A stretch of DNA of 64,000 nucleotides from Parapedobacter pyrenivorans (lineage in GTDB: Bacteria > Bacteroidota > Bacteroidia > Sphingobacteriales > Sphingobacteriaceae). The stretch spans positions 1,042,718 to 1,106,717 of the forward strand of contig NZ_BMER01000001.1 in the NCBI RefSeq assembly GCF_014636865.1, read 5' to 3'. Each line of letters opens with the position of its first letter. The stretch's first letter is position 1. The notes below the pieces were generated by a model, which saw only the letters and a program-made list of their open reading frames with translations, was not told where the DNA came from and did no database searches. The translations under genes and the position numbers were made by a program. Shown here one piece after another: positions 1 to 7,989 of the stretch.

Positions 1-205
1 CCAGCAAGTCGCTGCCGTCCAAAAGCACCTCGCCTTCGGTCACCTCATAAGCCTCTCTTCCGGCCAATACATTTCCCAATGTGCTCTTTCCCGAACCATT
101 TGGCCCCATAATGGCATGTACCTCGCCAGCTTTCACTTCCAGGTCCAAGCCTTTTAAAATCGCTTTATCTTCTACCGATGCGTGTAAATTTTTTATACTT
201 AACAT
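1..205 (-). CDS. sufC: SufC, Fe-S cluster assembly ATPase (partial, N-terminal 68 residues)
   Basis: ATP-binding subunit of the SUF iron-sulfur cluster assembly scaffold (SufBC2D), cytosolic. Only the N-terminus lies in the window; the gene runs off the left edge. Translation from the ATG at 203-205 gives MLSIKNLHASVEDKAILKG, then a Walker A motif GPNGSGKST at residues 34-42, preceded by the EVHAIM strand typical of SufC. It lies 31 bp downstream of sufB on the same strand, the usual suf order, so the two are very probably co-transcribed. The identity is firm from the N-terminal sequence plus the neighbour; Walker B and the signature motif are not visible. Confidence 0.93.
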   Translation of the reverse strand, partial: MLSIKNLHASVEDKAILKGLDLEVKAGEVHAIMGPNGSGKSTLGNVLAGREAYEVTEGEVLLDGSDLL

Positions 206-236
206 TGTTATTTCGCTACTCTTCTATAGTTAATCT

Positions 237-1688
237 TTAACCCACACTCCCCTCAAGGGATATGGCCAACAGTTTCTGCGCCTCTACGGCGAACTCCATG
301 GGCAATTGGTTCAATACCTCTTTGGCATACCCATTGACAATTAACCCTACAGCCTTTTCAGGGTCGATGCCACGTTGCGTGAGGTAAAACAATTGGTCTT
401 CACCGATTTTTGACGTGGTGGCCTCGTGTTCCAATTTTGCAGTTTTATTGCGACTTTCAATATACGGGAAAGTATGGGCTCCGCAACGGTCGCCGATCAG
501 GAGCGAATCACACTGGGTGAAATTGCGGGAATTGTCGGCTCCCGGACCGATTTTTACCAGCCCGCGATAGCTGTTGTGACTTACGCCTGCAGAAATTCCC
601 TTCGATATGATTTTGCTCCGGGTATTTTTACCGAGGTGGATCATCTTGGTGCCGGTATCGGCTACCTGTTTATTGCGTGTAAGGGCTACTGAGTAAAATT
701 CTCCCACGGAATGATCCCCTTTTAAAATTACCCCCGGATACTTCCATGTAATGGCCGATCCGGTCTCTACCTGGGTCCACGATATTTTACTGTGGTCACC
801 CTTGCATATTCCGCGTTTAGTGACGAAATTATAGATGCCCCCTTTGCCGTCTTTATCGCCGGGGTACCAGTTTTGTACTGTCGAATACTTGATCTCGGCA
901 TCTTTGAGTGCGATTAATTCCACTACCGCGGCATGCATCTGATTTTCGTCGCGCATAGGTGCGGTACATCCTTCAAGGTAGCTTACATACGCCCCTTCAT
1001 CAGCGATGATCAGCGTTCGTTCAAACTGCCCGGTATTTTCCGCATTGATGCGGAAATAGGTAGAAAGTTCCATCGGGCAACGCACTCCTTTTGGAATGTA
1101 CACAAAAGAGCCATCTGAGAAAACAGCGGAATTCAGCGCAGCATAAACATTGTCGGTCTGCGGTACTACCGTGCCAAGGTATTGTCTAATCAGCTCGGGA
1201 TGTTCTTGTACCGCTTCGCCAAACGAAGAGAAAATCACTCCCTGTTCTTTCAATTTTTCACGAAACGTGGTTTTGACCGATACGCTGTCAAATACCGCAT
1301 CTACCGCTACAACACCTGCCAGTACCTTCTGTTCATCGAGCGGAATGCCCAATTTTGCAAATGTAGAGAGCAATTCGGGGTCGACTTCGTCCAGGCTGTT
1401 CAGTTTCGGCTTTGCTTTGGGCGCAGCATAGTAGGAAATATCCTGAAAATCGACATCCGGGTTTTCAAAATTTTGCCAGGTAGGCATATCCATTTTCAAG
1501 AAATGCTGCAGCGCCTTCAGCCGCCATTCTAGCAGCCACTCGGGCTCATTCTTTTTTGCTGAAATCAACCGAACCGTATCTTCGGTAAGCCCTTTCGGGG
1601 CAATGTCCATTTCGATGTCGGTGGTAAATCCGTATTTATATTCTTCGAGCGTGAGCTCCTTTAATAATGCATCATCTTTTGTACTCAT
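237..1688 (-). CDS. sufB: SufB, Fe-S cluster scaffold protein
   Basis: SufB subunit of the SufBCD scaffold on which Fe-S clusters are built from SufS/SufE-derived sulfur. 483 residues from the ATG at 1686-1688, the normal family length. That start is preferred over an in-frame one 17 codons upstream because the protein then begins [12 protein letters not shown], as SufB proteins do, and because a clear Shine-Dalgarno (GGAGG on the minus strand, near 1692-1698) precedes it, unusual in this phylum. Recognisable SufB features include [40 protein letters not shown] and, in the C-terminal third, [20 protein letters not shown], which carries the conserved cysteine. Followed by sufC. Confidence 0.96.
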   Translation of the reverse strand: MSTKDDALLKELTLEEYKYGFTTDIEMDIAPKGLTEDTVRLISAKKNEPEWLLEWRLKALQHFLKMDMPTWQNFENPDVDFQDISYYAAPKAKPKLNSLDEVDPELLSTFAKLGIPLDEQKVLAGVVAVDAVFDSVSVKTTFREKLKEQGVIFSSFGEAVQEHPELIRQYLGTVVPQTDNVYAALNSAVFSDGSFVYIPKGVRCPMELSTYFRINAENTGQFERTLIIADEGAYVSYLEGCTAPMRDENQMHAAVVELIALKDAEIKYSTVQNWYPGDKDGKGGIYNFVTKRGICKGDHSKISWTQVETGSAITWKYPGVILKGDHSVGEFYSVALTRNKQVADTGTKMIHLGKNTRSKIISKGISAGVSHNSYRGLVKIGPGADNSRNFTQCDSLLIGDRCGAHTFPYIESRNKTAKLEHEATTSKIGEDQLFYLTQRGIDPEKAVGLIVNGYAKEVLNQLPMEFAVEAQKLLAISLEGSVG

Positions 1689-1927
1689 AACACACCTCCA
1701 AAAGGTAATTAAGTAAGTAGACGGGCAACCATCTAGCATTTCCGAAATGCAAAGTTACGATTTAAGTGGCAATAAACCTTGTATCTTGCTGGTTCATTTG
1801 AGTGAATGCCCTTGCATTTGCTATTTTTACAAATTGGTGATAATGAACGGAATTCATCTTTCCAGGCAATTCAGCTGGCGGGTGTTCCTTGTTTTGGCCG
1901 ATAGTATGGAAAACAAATCGTATTATT

Positions 1928-1944
1928 GCCAAATATAATTTGGC
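1928..1944. promoter_or_regulatory. 17-bp perfect inverted repeat upstream of the Lrp-type gene
   Basis: GCCAAAT-ATA-ATTTGGC, seven-base arms around a 3-base centre, 44 bp upstream of the Lrp/AsnC-family start codon. Position and symmetry suit an operator, and Lrp-family proteins often repress their own gene. That it is the Lrp protein's own site is inference. Confidence 0.45.
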
Positions 1945-1987
1945 TACCAGGCCAACATGGTGGAAGTAAGCCCAAAGCAATTGAAAT

Positions 1988-2458
1988 ATGCCGTTCCAGC
2001 CCGATAAAACTGACTTTAAAATCCTGAAACTCCTGCAGGAAAACGGCAGGATTACCAACCTGCAATTAGCTTCCAGCATCGGGCTGTCGCCCGCACCAAC
2101 GCTGGAGCGCGTGCGTAAACTCGAAAATTCTGGCTATATCAAAAGCTATCACGCTTTTGTCGACGAAGAAAAGCTAGGCTTGGGTATCAAATCATTTATA
2201 CAGGTTTCGCTTGACTTCCATACCCACAACGCAATCCCCGAATTTGTGGAGGCGGTAAAAAACATTAAGGAGGTAACCGAATGCCACCACGTAACCGGGC
2301 AATGCGATTTTATGTTGAAGGTGTATGTGAAGGACATCAAGGCTTATGAGGCGGTCATTATGGAAAAAATCAGCAAGATACCGTACGTGAAGACCTTCCA
2401 GACGATGATGATCATGTCTACCAGCAAGAAGGAGCCCATCGTGCCGATGGAATACTGA
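1988..2458 (+). CDS. Lrp/AsnC family transcriptional regulator
   Basis: 156-residue feast/famine-type regulator, probably sensing an amino acid or similar small ligand. Residues about 8-55 form the winged helix-turn-helix (FKILKLLQENGRI ... LASSIGLSPAPTLERVRKL ... GYIKSY). The rest is the RAM ligand-binding/oligomerisation domain, with the typical VTECHHVTGQCDFMLKVYV segment. Divergent from sufB and convergent with ung (3-bp gap), so it is a monocistronic unit. A 17-bp palindrome sits 44 bp upstream of the start. The ligand and targets cannot be read from the sequence. Confidence 0.93.
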   Translation: MPFQPDKTDFKILKLLQENGRITNLQLASSIGLSPAPTLERVRKLENSGYIKSYHAFVDEEKLGLGIKSFIQVSLDFHTHNAIPEFVEAVKNIKEVTECHHVTGQCDFMLKVYVKDIKAYEAVIMEKISKIPYVKTFQTMMIMSTSKKEPIVPMEY

Positions 2459-2461
2459 CGG

Positions 2462-3133
2462 TTATACCTGCCAGTCGACGGGTTCTATGCCCTGCTTTGC
2501 TAAAAATGCATTTGCCTTTGAGAAGTGCTTGCATCCGAAAAAGCCATTGCTGGCGGAAAACGGCGATGGATGGGCAGCGGTAAGGATATGGTGCTTGCGG
2601 TGATCGATGAGGGCAGCTTTGTTCTTGGCATACCTGCCCCATAGTAAAAACACGATACCACTTCGGCGAGCAGACAGTTCTGCAATAGCCTTGTCGGTAA
2701 ACGCCTCCCAACCTTTGCCCTGATGTGAGCCCGCCGTATGTGCGCGGACGGTCAGTGTCGCATTGAGCAGCAATACCCCTTGATTGGCCCAAGCGGTAAG
2801 GTCGCCGTGGTTTGGGATTTGGAAACCGGGAATGTCATCGCGCAGTTCCAGATACATATTGCGAAGAGACGGAGGAATCGCCACACCACGCTGAACAGAA
2901 AACGAAAGACCATGCGCCTGCCCGACATTATGATATGGATCCTGTCCCAATATAACCACCTTTACCTCGCCAAACGGGGTATGGTCAAATGCATTAAAAA
3001 TAAGGTTGCCGGGAGGATAAACCGTGTGGTGCTGTTTCTCCTCCTTTAAAAACCTCTTTAGATCAAGCATATACGGTTTTTCAAATTCAGGCGCTAATAC
3101 GGCTTTCCATTCTTTTTCCAATTGTATACTCAT
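2462..3133 (-). CDS. ung: Uracil-DNA glycosylase (family 1)
   Basis: Removes uracil from DNA in base-excision repair. 223 residues from the ATG at 3131-3133, the normal Ung length. Motifs: GQDPYH at 63-68 with catalytic Asp65, LLLNATLTV in the middle, and HPSPFS with catalytic His188. A longer in-frame reading would add 38 residues, but those are not Ung-like, and a promoter-type sequence (TATTTTTG on the minus strand, 3139-3146) lies five bases before the chosen ATG. The mRNA may therefore be leaderless or nearly so. Convergent with the Lrp-type gene. Confidence 0.96.
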   Translation of the reverse strand: MSIQLEKEWKAVLAPEFEKPYMLDLKRFLKEEKQHHTVYPPGNLIFNAFDHTPFGEVKVVILGQDPYHNVGQAHGLSFSVQRGVAIPPSLRNMYLELRDDIPGFQIPNHGDLTAWANQGVLLLNATLTVRAHTAGSHQGKGWEAFTDKAIAELSARRSGIVFLLWGRYAKNKAALIDHRKHHILTAAHPSPFSASNGFFGCKHFSKANAFLAKQGIEPVDWQV

Positions 3134-3138
3134 ACTGG

Positions 3139-3146
3139 CAAAAATA
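3139..3146 (-). promoter_or_regulatory. Bacteroidota -7 promoter element of ung
   Basis: TATTTTTG on the minus strand matches TAnnTTTG and ends 5 bases before the ung ATG. Transcription would start at or just before the start codon. No convincing -33 TTTG is seen. Confidence 0.5.
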
Positions 3147-3247
3147 CACTTTTGTGTAAAATGTATTGCCTGTAGTTGGTAAAGCGCTGAAATAAACGGA
3201 TATTTGTACGATTTTTGAAAGCAAATAATATCAAATAATAACGACAC

Positions 3248-3784
3248 ATGTCTAATCTTGTTCGGATCATCCTATCTTCGCTTATCCTGGCCGGTACAGT
3301 GGTCCTATTTGTCTACGGTCAATGGGGCTGGGGTATATTGGGTATATTGGTGACTATCCTTGCCTTTGTGACTGTGTTTTTTAATGAAAATATGCTCGTT
3401 GCACAATTTTACCTACGCAAGGAGAATATGACGAAGGCCGCCCGATGGTTGAATCGCATTACAAACTACGAAAAGCAGCTTATCCGAGCACAACACGGAT
3501 ATTATCATTTGCTGCTGGGGCTGATGGAATCACAAAAGTCACCCATGCAATCGGAAAAATATTTCAAAAAGGCCTTATCATTGGGGTTGCATATGGGACA
3601 TAACGTTGCGTTGGCTAAACTAAGCCTGGCTGGTGTCGCTATGGCGAAGCGAAATAAACGCGAAGCAACCAAATACCTTCAAGAAGCTAAAAAGGCGGAT
3701 AAGAATAAACTGCTGGCCGATCAGATTAAGATGATGAAAGACCAGATGGGGATGATGGACCGCCAACAGATCCGCTATCGGTAA
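3248..3784 (+). CDS. Small membrane-anchored protein with TPR-like helices, function unknown
   Basis: 178 residues. Two adjacent hydrophobic segments (about 5-23 and 27-45, the second rich in G, I, L and V) should anchor it in the inner membrane. The remainder (about 50-165) is helical and repeat-like: AARWLNRITNYEKQ, YYHLLLGLMESQKSPMQSEKYFKKALSLG and AKLSLAGVAMAKRNKREATKYLQEAKKADK have TPR-type spacing. The C-terminus is rich in Met, Gln and Lys. I do not recognise a named family and assign no reaction. Transcribed divergently from ung; the gene downstream is on the other strand. Confidence 0.8.
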   Translation: MSNLVRIILSSLILAGTVVLFVYGQWGWGILGILVTILAFVTVFFNENMLVAQFYLRKENMTKAARWLNRITNYEKQLIRAQHGYYHLLLGLMESQKSPMQSEKYFKKALSLGLHMGHNVALAKLSLAGVAMAKRNKREATKYLQEAKKADKNKLLADQIKMMKDQMGMMDRQQIRYR

Positions 3785-3797
3785 AAGGCACCGAAAC

Positions 3798-4292
3798 TTA
3801 TGGCGCAGGAACTCCTGTGAGGTAGGCATCCAAAAAGCGACCCTCTTCCTCGCTATCTTCAAACACGACTTTAACCACTTGGATGCCAACTGCATCTTTC
3901 GAAATATTTTCAGCAGTGATTGTCAATTTTGCTGGGGTATCGGGCTGCAAAAGATAATGCAGGTAATTCTGCCGATCTTCAAACCGCATCAATACACGGC
4001 CTAGGGTGACGGTCGAAAAATAGTAAGCATTCCGTTCATTGTCTACCAATTGTATCCCATAGACATTGATTTTCAGTTCGCGCGGGCGCTCTTTCAAACT
4101 GGTAAGGGATAACTCCACGGTAGCTGTACGTGCCGCGGAATCTATGATGAGCTGCACCGTTTCAAACCGAACGCCATCTATCATGACGACACTGGAGTCT
4201 TGGCTGGCAGCGACGGTGTTTTCATTTTGTGCGAAAGTAGCCCCCGTCACAAAAAGCATCACGATGAATGTCAGCAAGCTTGTTTTTCTCAT
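3798..4292 (-). CDS. Secreted protein of unknown function
   Basis: 164 residues with a clean Sec signal peptide (MRKTSLLTFIVMLFVTGATFA, cleavage predicted after residue 21 before QNEN). The mature part is largely beta-strand in character (VRFETVQLIIDSAARTATVELSL, KLTITAENISKDAVGIQVVKVVFEDS), like a small extracytoplasmic beta-sandwich, with no catalytic motif I can name. Its ATG overlaps the stop of the upstream DUF4293 gene by 4 bp, so the pair is translationally coupled. Confidence 0.8.
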   Translation of the reverse strand: MRKTSLLTFIVMLFVTGATFAQNENTVAASQDSSVVMIDGVRFETVQLIIDSAARTATVELSLTSLKERPRELKINVYGIQLVDNERNAYYFSTVTLGRVLMRFEDRQNYLHYLLQPDTPAKLTITAENISKDAVGIQVVKVVFEDSEEEGRFLDAYLTGVPAP

Positions 4293-4762
4293 CGTAGTCG
4301 ATCTGCCGATTTAATCAATTTTTCGTCTTTACGAATGCCTCCTATGGCCATAAAAAGGAAGATAATGCAGATAGGCAATAGGAAAAAGCCCACTCCGATA
4401 TTTCTCGCCGAAAGGAATTGGCGGGCTTCCGTTAACGCCGCGCTTGCGGAAACGTATAACCATGTGCCGAACAAGAACAATAGTACGATTTCAAGCACAA
4501 TCAATTGAATTTGATGCTTCCGCTGTTTGAACTTGAAAATAATATAAAGCGGAAATACCCCCAATAATACGGTGGCGATGGTCTGCAGCAAAAAAAATTC
4601 TTCCCGCACGGCCTGCCCTTCCATCCCGTGATAGGCTCCGGTTACTTTCAGTGCCTTCCCCATCCCGCCTATATCGGCATATTGCAGATATGGGAAGAGG
4701 AACAAGGCAAATATCGTGGCTGAGGCCAGAAACAACCAAATACTTTGAATACGCTGAATCAT
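4289..4762 (-). CDS. DUF4293 family membrane protein
   Basis: 157 residues beginning MIQRIQSIWLFLAS, the typical start of the Bacteroidota-specific DUF4293 family. Four hydrophobic segments (about 8-26, 58-78, 87-108 and 120-142) make it a polytopic inner-membrane protein. Function unknown. First gene of a two-gene minus-strand unit; the downstream secreted protein overlaps it by 4 bp. Confidence 0.85.
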   Translation of the reverse strand: MIQRIQSIWLFLASATIFALFLFPYLQYADIGGMGKALKVTGAYHGMEGQAVREEFFLLQTIATVLLGVFPLYIIFKFKQRKHQIQLIVLEIVLLFLFGTWLYVSASAALTEARQFLSARNIGVGFFLLPICIIFLFMAIGGIRKDEKLIKSADRLR

Positions 4763-4949
4763 ACGAGCAATCTAATTATGATAACGCAAACTTAGGCATT
4801 GTAGCCTGCAAAAGCAAAGCCTAAGTTTGCATTCCGTTCCCGTTTGGACGCATCCGGCTTAATCCGATAAGATTGCTTGGAAGAGATACGGATATATCCT
4901 ATTTTTATCAACCGGATCACTCGACGGATGGCGGAAAACGTATAAACAC

Positions 4950-5621
4950 ATGGAATCTGTACCACGGGACCGGGCCCAGCCCCCCATTAAAGAACTATAC
5001 CGGATCGCTAAGCAGTACTCACGCCGAGTAGAGGAGGTGGACGACCTCGTACAAGATCTCTTGCTTGAAGCTGTCAAAACCGGAAAGGATTTTTCGGACG
5101 CCAGCTTCATGGCATGGGGACGGGGGTTTCTGCGCAATCACGCTGCATTCATCGCCCGTACGGAAGGCCGTCGCAGGAAAAGGGAAGAAATGGTTCAATA
5201 TGCTGATCAGGGCGCTGACGATATCGACATACAGCTTCCCGAAGATTTTATCGCTCACCTTCGCCCATCCCTCCGTATCGTCGCTCGATTGGTTAGCTGC
5301 GGCCTAAACAGAAAGGAAATCTTATACCTGCTCAATATTGCTGATACAGCCCTGCGCCAACGGCTTACGGCCTTACGCCGTGAGTGGACGGCTTACCTTG
5401 ATACAACATTGGAGCAAGGTCGGGAATATCGTGATCAATACACCCATGTACTGCCTAATGGGCTAATACGGCGTTCGCTCAAGCAGGTATTTAGTAATAC
5501 TACCGGCAACAAAGGGGGAAAATCCAGCCGGATTATCGGCAGCCACGATCCAGACGGACATTTATTTACAATTCGATCCTTCTCTGCTCACAAAAAGGAT
5601 CCCGGCGGCAACAAGGAATAA
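4950..5621 (+). CDS. Sigma-70-like (ECF-type) RNA polymerase sigma factor homologue
   Basis: 223 residues. Residues about 15-60 resemble sigma region 2 (IAKQYSRRVEEVDDLVQDLLLEAV, then WGRGFLRNHAAFIART), and about 105-150 resembles the region 4 helix-turn-helix (LVSCGLNRKEILYLLNIADTALRQRLTALRREW). The C-terminal ~75 residues (QVFSNTTGNKGGKSSRIIGSHDPDGHL) are outside normal ECF architecture. No anti-sigma gene is adjacent. A VOC-family gene follows on the same strand after 50 bp. A divergent sigma-like regulator is the best reading; that it directs transcription is unproven. Confidence 0.65.
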   Translation: MESVPRDRAQPPIKELYRIAKQYSRRVEEVDDLVQDLLLEAVKTGKDFSDASFMAWGRGFLRNHAAFIARTEGRRRKREEMVQYADQGADDIDIQLPEDFIAHLRPSLRIVARLVSCGLNRKEILYLLNIADTALRQRLTALRREWTAYLDTTLEQGREYRDQYTHVLPNGLIRRSLKQVFSNTTGNKGGKSSRIIGSHDPDGHLFTIRSFSAHKKDPGGNKE

Positions 5622-5671
5622 CAGGGGCTAAGCCCTGAGGTACTAGGTTTAAAAAGTATAAAAAAATCAAA

Positions 5672-6058
5672 ATGAAAGTAAAACTGAAAAAGGGCATTGG
5701 AATTGTTTTCAATGTAAGCGACATCAATCGTACGGAGCGTTTTTATCGCGACATTCTGGGAATCGAAACCGAGCGCCAGCCCGGAGGAGGTGAACCAGAT
5801 TGGTTAATGGCCAAACTCAGCAGTGACGTCGAACTCATGTTTTTTCAAGGCAAGGAAGAGATCGGGCGCTCGCCGGTCGTGGTTTTCGAGCTTGAGGAGG
5901 GATATATGGAGTCTGTACTGGAAAAATTGGCTAAGGAAGGTGTCGAAATTGCTACCCCGGTGACGGAAGCCCCCGGTGGCTGGAGCGCGGATTTTTTGGA
6001 TCCCGATGGCCACCCGATTGCATTTTACCAATCGGGAGACCTGCCGCTGAGGGGATAA
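5672..6058 (+). CDS. VOC family (glyoxalase/bleomycin-resistance fold) protein
   Basis: 128 residues with the paired beta-alpha-beta-beta-beta motifs of the vicinal-oxygen-chelate superfamily: N-terminal GIVFNVSDINRTERFYRDILGIET and C-terminal PVTEAPGGWSADFLDPDGHPIAFYQ. The substrate cannot be deduced; members include dioxygenases, glyoxalase-like enzymes and binding proteins. Probably co-transcribed with the sigma-like gene 50 bp upstream. A conserved-loop hairpin (6081-6111) starts about 20 bp after the stop and could terminate the transcript. Confidence 0.85.
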   Translation: MKVKLKKGIGIVFNVSDINRTERFYRDILGIETERQPGGGEPDWLMAKLSSDVELMFFQGKEEIGRSPVVVFELEEGYMESVLEKLAKEGVEIATPVTEAPGGWSADFLDPDGHPIAFYQSGDLPLRG

Positions 6059-6062
6059 GCGG

Positions 6063-6118
6063 ACATAATTGGTTAGTTAGAAGGCTCCGATTCTCCCTGT
6101 TTCGGGGCTTTCCTTTTT
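6063..6118 (+). ncRNA. Conserved-loop hairpin element, copy 1 (terminator or sRNA 3' end)
   Basis: 5' tract ATAATTGGTTAGTTAG, then a ten-pair stem: AAGGCTCCGA (6081-6090) against TCGGGGCTTT (6102-6111), including two G-U pairs. The 11-nt loop is TTCTCCCTGTT and a CCTTTTT tract follows. Two other copies (18100, 21491) keep the tract and loop but have different stems. No TAnnTTTG box lies between the VOC stop (6058) and this element, so this copy probably ends the VOC transcript or is processed from it. Confidence 0.55.
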
Positions 6119-6166
6119 CATGAAGCAAAATGAACGATACCTCATCAGACCTGCTGAAGTTTAATG

Positions 6167-6174
6167 TACCTTTG
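6167..6174 (+). promoter_or_regulatory. -7 promoter element of the SulP gene
   Basis: TACCTTTG matches TAnnTTTG, 32 bp upstream of the SulP ATG. The -33 region has no clear TTTG, so it is called on the -7 box alone. Confidence 0.5.
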
Positions 6175-6206
6175 CACACCAAAAGTGAGGACTTCGCAAT
6201 TTCAGT

Positions 6207-7742
6207 ATGAATTCGTATTTGCATTTTTTTGATTTCAAGCAAAAAGTAAACTACAAAACGGAGATTTTAGCCGGCCTAACGGTTGCAATGACCATGGTTC
6301 CCGAATCGTTATCCTTTGCAATACTGGCAGGGCTGTCTCCGCTTACTGGGTTGTATGCTGCTTTTTTAATGGGGCTGATTACGGCCGTCTTTGGGGGAAG
6401 ACCAGGAATGGTATCCGGCGGAGCTGGCGCGACGATCGTAGTATTAATTGCGTTAAGCAAGGCCCATGGTGTGGAGTACCTTTTTGCAGCAGTTGCATTG
6501 GCGGGTTTAATGCAGTTTTTAATAGGGGCTTTCAGACTAGGGAAGTTTGTGCGATTAATTCCACAACCGGTGATGTATGGATTCTTAAACGGTTTGGCAG
6601 TTATTATTTTTATGGCACAAATTGAGCAGTTTAAGTTTACGGACAATGGAGTCACCACTTGGTTAGTTGGAACGCCGTTATATGTCATGGGTGGGCTGAC
6701 CCTGACTACGATTCTTATCGTATTGTTTTTCCCAAAAATCACTAAAGCCATTCCGGCTTCACTAATTGCTATTGTCATCATTTTTGCACTTGTTTTAGGA
6801 CTAAACATTGATACAAAAACGGTAGGCGATATTGCAAGCATTAAAGGCGGACTGCCTTCGTTTCATATTCCGGTGGTTCCGCTTACGATGGAGACATTGA
6901 AAATAATATTCCCTTTTTCACTGATCATGGCCGGCGTAGGGTTGATCGAGTCGTTGCTCACGTTATCGATGGTCGACGAAATTACCAATTCAAAAGGAAA
7001 GGCAAATAGAGAAGCCATGGCACAGGGAAGTGCGAATTTTGTCAACGGCTTCTTTGGAGGCATGGGGGGATGTGCGATGGTTGCGCAAACCTTGGTCAAT
7101 TTAAACGCAGGATCCAGAGCAAGGCTATCCGGAATTATTGCATCCCTCACCATATTGATTATTATTTTGTTTGGAGCCCCGGTAATAGAGAAGATACCCA
7201 TGGCTGCGTTGGTGGGCGTAATGATTATGGTAGCGATCGGGACATTCGAATGGGTTTCTCTGCGGATTATTAATAAAATGCCAAAATCCGATATTTTTGT
7301 CGGAATGTTGGTCGCATTGATCACCATTGTTCTTCATAATCTGGCGCTAGCAGTTTTGGTCGGGGTAATCATTTCCGCATTGGTATTTGCGTGGGATAAT
7401 GCAAAACGGATCCGCGCAAGAAAGCACATCAATGCCGCGGGGGCTAAAGTGTATGAGATTTACGGTCCGTTGTTTTTTGGTTCGGTTGCCGGCTTTTTAG
7501 AGAAATTTGATATCGAAAGCGATCCGGATGAAGTCATCATTGATTTTAAAGAAAGTAGAGTCGCAGATATGAGTGCCATTGACGCGCTGAATAAGATAAC
7601 TGCTAGGTATTCGGATATGAATAAACATGTCCGGTTGAAGCATTTAAGCAAAGATTGCCGGAGCAAGCTTGAAAAAGCCGAGGGTGTTATCGTGGTAACA
7701 ATGGAGGAAGACCCAACTTATAAAGTGGTGTCTGATAAATAG
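6207..7742 (+). CDS. SulP family inorganic anion transporter with STAS domain
   Basis: 511 residues. The N-terminal ~380 residues form the multi-spanning SulP core (start VNYKTEILAGLTVAMTMVPE, motif SFAILAGLSPLTGLYAAF), the inner-membrane transporter of sulfate, bicarbonate or a related anion. The C-terminal ~110 residues are a cytosolic STAS domain (VYEIYGPLFFGSVAGFL ... VIIDFKESRVADMSAIDAL). Substrate is not determinable: SulP proteins carry sulfate, bicarbonate, molybdate or dicarboxylates, and no sulfur or carbonic anhydrase gene is adjacent. Monocistronic, with its own TACCTTTG box at 6167. Confidence 0.93.
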   Translation: MNSYLHFFDFKQKVNYKTEILAGLTVAMTMVPESLSFAILAGLSPLTGLYAAFLMGLITAVFGGRPGMVSGGAGATIVVLIALSKAHGVEYLFAAVALAGLMQFLIGAFRLGKFVRLIPQPVMYGFLNGLAVIIFMAQIEQFKFTDNGVTTWLVGTPLYVMGGLTLTTILIVLFFPKITKAIPASLIAIVIIFALVLGLNIDTKTVGDIASIKGGLPSFHIPVVPLTMETLKIIFPFSLIMAGVGLIESLLTLSMVDEITNSKGKANREAMAQGSANFVNGFFGGMGGCAMVAQTLVNLNAGSRARLSGIIASLTILIIILFGAPVIEKIPMAALVGVMIMVAIGTFEWVSLRIINKMPKSDIFVGMLVALITIVLHNLALAVLVGVIISALVFAWDNAKRIRARKHINAAGAKVYEIYGPLFFGSVAGFLEKFDIESDPDEVIIDFKESRVADMSAIDALNKITARYSDMNKHVRLKHLSKDCRSKLEKAEGVIVVTMEEDPTYKVVSDK

Positions 7743-7807
7743 AAAACGGGCTTTTAAGGTTTGAAATCGCTTTCTGCTATTATTTCTGTTAAAATAGTTC
7801 GGCTGAT

Positions 7808-7839
7808 TTTGGAAAGTAACGCGAGAACGCTTATCTTTG
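7808..7839 (+). promoter_or_regulatory. Strong Bacteroidota promoter driving a short intergenic transcript
   Basis: TTTG (7808-7811), 20-bp spacer, TATCTTTG (7832-7839): a full match to the Bacteroidota primary-sigma promoter. The predicted start is near 7845, and no ORF of useful size follows before a terminator at 7884-7917. Confidence 0.65.
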
Positions 7840-7842
7840 TCT

Positions 7843-7917
7843 TAGGTTTAGGTTGATAGCCCCTAATCCCATTGGGGCGGATTCCCGTTATCTTTTAGGT
7901 AACGGGTTTCTTTTTTG
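7843..7917 (+). ncRNA. Candidate small RNA (two hairpins, ~75 nt) downstream of sulP
   Basis: It begins just after a full promoter (7808-7839). The 5' tract TTAGGTTTAGGTTGATAG resembles the 5' tract of the conserved-loop hairpins at 18100 and 21491. Hairpin 1 is CCCC (7860-7863) with GGGG (7874-7877), plus an inner AAT/ATT. Hairpin 2 is CCCGTTA (7884-7890) with TAACGGG (7900-7906), followed by a T-rich tract to 7917: a rho-independent terminator. No coding potential. The class is unknown to me. Confidence 0.55.
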
Positions 7918-7948
7918 AAAGCAAAAATATCCATTAAACCTTTGAAAC

Positions 7949-7978
7949 CCCGGCCACTTTAAATAAAATAGCCGGGGT
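7949..7978. terminator. Stem-loop beyond the end of the minus-strand lipoprotein gene
   Basis: CCCCGGC and GCCGGGG arms around an A/T-rich 16-base loop, 12 bp beyond the stop of the minus-strand lipoprotein gene. Likely the terminator of the minus-strand SusCD operon. Confidence 0.5.
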
Positions 7979-7989
7979 GTGAATACGCA

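Noticed and set aside
6251-6841. 196-residue minus-strand frame inside the SulP gene
   Set aside because: Antisense shadow; Ile/Thr/Asn-rich composition and no family resemblance.
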